DNA from: Candidatus Dormiibacterota bacterium | Lineage (GTDB): Bacteria; Chloroflexota; Dormibacteria; UBA8260 | Length of the DNA stretch: 6,334 nucleotides | Assembly: GCA_955652545.1 (NCBI GenBank) | Contig: CATPCA010000332.1 | Coordinates: 1-6,334 of the forward strand | Direction: 5' to 3' | Shown: piece after piece, positions 4,898 through 6,334 of the stretch | Numbering within the stretch: position 1 is the first letter of the stretch | How the letters are laid out: every line of letters begins with the position of its first letter | Notes under the pieces: model-generated | The model's database searches: none | Seen by the model: only the letters and a program-made list of their open reading frames with translations | Told to the model about the DNA's origin: nothing | Translations under genes and position numbers: made by a program

Positions 4898-6154
4898 ATG
4901 GCGTCACAGCGAGGCGCGCCGGAGATTGCGTCCGATCTCCTGTCGCGCATCCTCGATCGTTATGACCCCGCAGCGTTCGATGTGCCGAACGGCCATCCGC
5001 GCGTTCGCCTCCTCGTCCACGATGGCAGTGGCAGGGAATGGCGCTGGGACGCAGTGCTCGACCGAGAGGGCGCGCGGCTGGTGCCCGCCGACGGACGTGG
5101 CCGCCCCGATGCGCTGCTCTCCGCAGACCTGGCCACTTGGCGTCAGATCGCCGACGACGTGCGCGCCGGCCTGACCGCATACCGTGCCGGCCGGCTCACC
5201 ATCCGCTACAACCTGCACCTGGCCGTCGGACTCCTCGCCGCCACGGCCACGCGCGAGCGCGGCCGGCTCGAGGTGCACTGCGAGCAGACGTCGGCAGGCC
5301 GTGTCTCGACGCTCCAGGCGGGAATCGGCGACCCGGTCGTGATGATTCACGGGCTGGGAGCCACCAAGGCGTCCTTCCTGCCCACCATCGCCGCGCTGGC
5401 GCCGTCTTTCCGCACCATCGCCGTCGACCTGCCCGGATTCGGCGACGCCGCCAAGCCGCTGCGCGCCGCGTACGACGCCCCGTTCTTTGCGCGTTCTGTC
5501 GTCGACGTGCTCGACACCCTCGGGTTGCCGCGCGTCCACCTCGTCGGGCACAGCCTCGGCGGCCGGGTGGCCCTGGAGGTTGCCATGCGCCAGCCCGAGC
5601 GTCTGCAGTCGGTGACGCTGATGATGCCGTCCATGGCGTGGCGCCGCACACGGCGGTGGGCGCCCTATCTGCGTCTGCTGCGACCCGAGCTCGGCATCCT
5701 CCAGCCGGTTCCCCGGGCGATCGCCGACCCGTTGGTGCGCCATCTCGTGCCCGGCGCGGACACGGGATGGGGGGCTGTCGCCGTTGACGAGTTTCTACGT
5801 GGTTTCCTCGACCCGCGGGGGCGGGCCGCGTTCTACGCGGCGGCTCGCAGCATCTACCTCGAGGAGCCGGGCGGCCCCGATGGCTTCTGGGCGCGGCTTC
5901 CGGAGATCACGACGCCGTCGCTCTTCATCTGGGGCCGGCGCGACCGGTTGGTTCCCGCTGCGTTCGGGCGGCACGTGCATGACACCCTCCCCACGGCACA
6001 GCACGTCACCCTCGACTGCGGCCACGTCCCGCAGCTCGAGTGCCCGGCTGCATTGCACACCGTGATGCGACGCTTCCTGGTGCATCATCCCCTCCGCGCG
6101 CAGCCGGCGACGGCGGGGGCGGCCCGGCTTCCGTCAGTGGCCGCGCGGCACTGA
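4898..6154 (+). CDS. SCP2-like domain fused to alpha/beta hydrolase
   Basis: Read from ATG 4898 this is a 418-aa protein; ATG 4889 is in frame and adds three residues. The N-terminal part (about 25-115) has SCP2-like features: a WRWDAVLD strand, PDALLSADLATWRQIADD, and a GRLTIRYNLHLAVGLLA segment like the lipid-binding pocket wall. The second part (about 145-395) is a canonical alpha/beta hydrolase. Its oxyanion segment is VVMIHGLGATKASF (147-160), and DLPGFGD follows at 177-183. The nucleophile elbow is GHSLGG with Ser219, the acid is Asp349 in WGRRDRLVP, and His376 lies in DCGHVPQLECP. The triad is complete, so it is probably an active esterase, lipase or thioesterase on a hydrophobic substrate presented by the SCP2-like domain. 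There is no signal peptide, so it acts in the cytoplasm. The tail after 395 is Ala/Arg-rich. The 3' end overlaps the convergent acyl-CoA ligase gene by 21 bases. The substrate is unknown. Confidence 0.88.
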   Translation: MASQRGAPEIASDLLSRILDRYDPAAFDVPNGHPRVRLLVHDGSGREWRWDAVLDREGARLVPADGRGRPDALLSADLATWRQIADDVRAGLTAYRAGRLTIRYNLHLAVGLLAATATRERGRLEVHCEQTSAGRVSTLQAGIGDPVVMIHGLGATKASFLPTIAALAPSFRTIAVDLPGFGDAAKPLRAAYDAPFFARSVVDVLDTLGLPRVHLVGHSLGGRVALEVAMRQPERLQSVTLMMPSMAWRRTRRWAPYLRLLRPELGILQPVPRAIADPLVRHLVPGADTGWGAVAVDEFLRGFLDPRGRAAFYAAARSIYLEEPGGPDGFWARLPEITTPSLFIWGRRDRLVPAAFGRHVHDTLPTAQHVTLDCGHVPQLECPAALHTVMRRFLVHHPLRAQPATAGAARLPSVAARH

Positions 6155-6334
6155 CGCCACCCGCTTCTTGCGCGGAACCTCGAGGTCACGCTTGACCACC
6201 TTGCCCGTGGCATTGCGCGGCAACTCGTCGACGAATGTCACGCCACGGGGTACTTTGAAGCGCGCCAGTCGCGAGCGCACGTGGTCGCGCACACCGTCCT
6301 CGCTGAGCTTGGACCGTGGACGCTTCACCACGAA
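6134..6334 (-). CDS. Acyl-CoA synthetase / AMP-dependent ligase, C-terminal fragment (enters from right edge)
   Basis: The last 66 codons of an ANL-superfamily enzyme are present. They include the C-terminal lid domain with LARFKVPRGVTFVDELPRNATGKVVKRDL, given here as FKVPRGVTFVDELP and RNATGKVVKRDL. The lysine in the RNATGK motif is the conserved catalytic residue of the adenylation step in fatty-acid and related CoA ligases. A basic tail (PRKKRVASVPRGH) ends the protein. The N-terminal AMP-binding domain lies outside the window, so chain length or substrate class cannot be judged. The gene is convergent with the SCP2-hydrolase gene. A shared acyl or lipid theme is plausible, but opposite transcription argues against an operon. 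Confidence 0.9.
   Translation of the reverse strand, partial: FVVKRPRSKLSEDGVRDHVRSRLARFKVPRGVTFVDELPRNATGKVVKRDLEVPRKKRVASVPRGH

Noticed and set aside
4904..5743. 279-codon minus-strand frame opposite the SCP2-hydrolase gene
   Set aside because: It shows no recognisable motif, while the plus strand encodes a complete hydrolase triad. Antisense open frames are expected in such GC-rich coding DNA.

Overview
The window is high-GC bacterial chromosome with tightly packed genes. GTG starts, leaderless-looking promoters, an SCP2-alpha/beta hydrolase protein and a GT4/methyltransferase/'prenyltransferase'-type gene group all point to an actinomycete (Actinomycetota). An Acidimicrobiia-like lineage is possible, but I cannot fix the class from the sequence alone. 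No rRNA, tRNA, CRISPR, insertion sequence or phage gene is visible. Every stretch longer than about 110 bases is coding.

Layout. (1) Positions 1-180, minus strand: N-terminus of a GT4-type glycosyltransferase that runs off the left edge. It is divergent from (2) 251-901, plus strand, a small class I SAM-dependent methyltransferase (Methyltransf_24-like). (3) A minus-strand run reads leftwards from 4783 to 898. In transcription order it holds a 91-aa Tat-signal protein, a 466-aa DUF4331 protein without a signal peptide, a 103-aa beta-rich protein of unknown function, a class I methyltransferase (Methyltransf_11-like), and a 332-aa alpha/alpha-toroid ('prenyltransferase/squalene cyclase repeat') protein. 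The last two overlap by ATGA. A near-consensus promoter (TTGACA-17-CATATT) precedes the run. (4) Divergent from that promoter, 4898-6154 plus encodes an SCP2-like domain fused to an alpha/beta hydrolase. (5) 6134-6334 minus is the C-terminus of an acyl-CoA synthetase/AMP-dependent ligase entering from the right edge.

How the parts may work together. The left half (glycosyltransferase, two methyltransferases, toroid protein) looks like a conserved biosynthetic or modification group acting on a glycosylated, methylated product whose identity cannot be read from the sequence. In the middle, the small Tat-signal protein next to a DUF4331 protein that lacks an export signal suggests a piggyback export pair. 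The right edge (SCP2-hydrolase, acyl-CoA ligase) suggests lipid or acyl-ester metabolism. Of these, the Tat-partner/DUF4331 pairing is the idea I consider most worth testing. I see no proof of a wholly new system.
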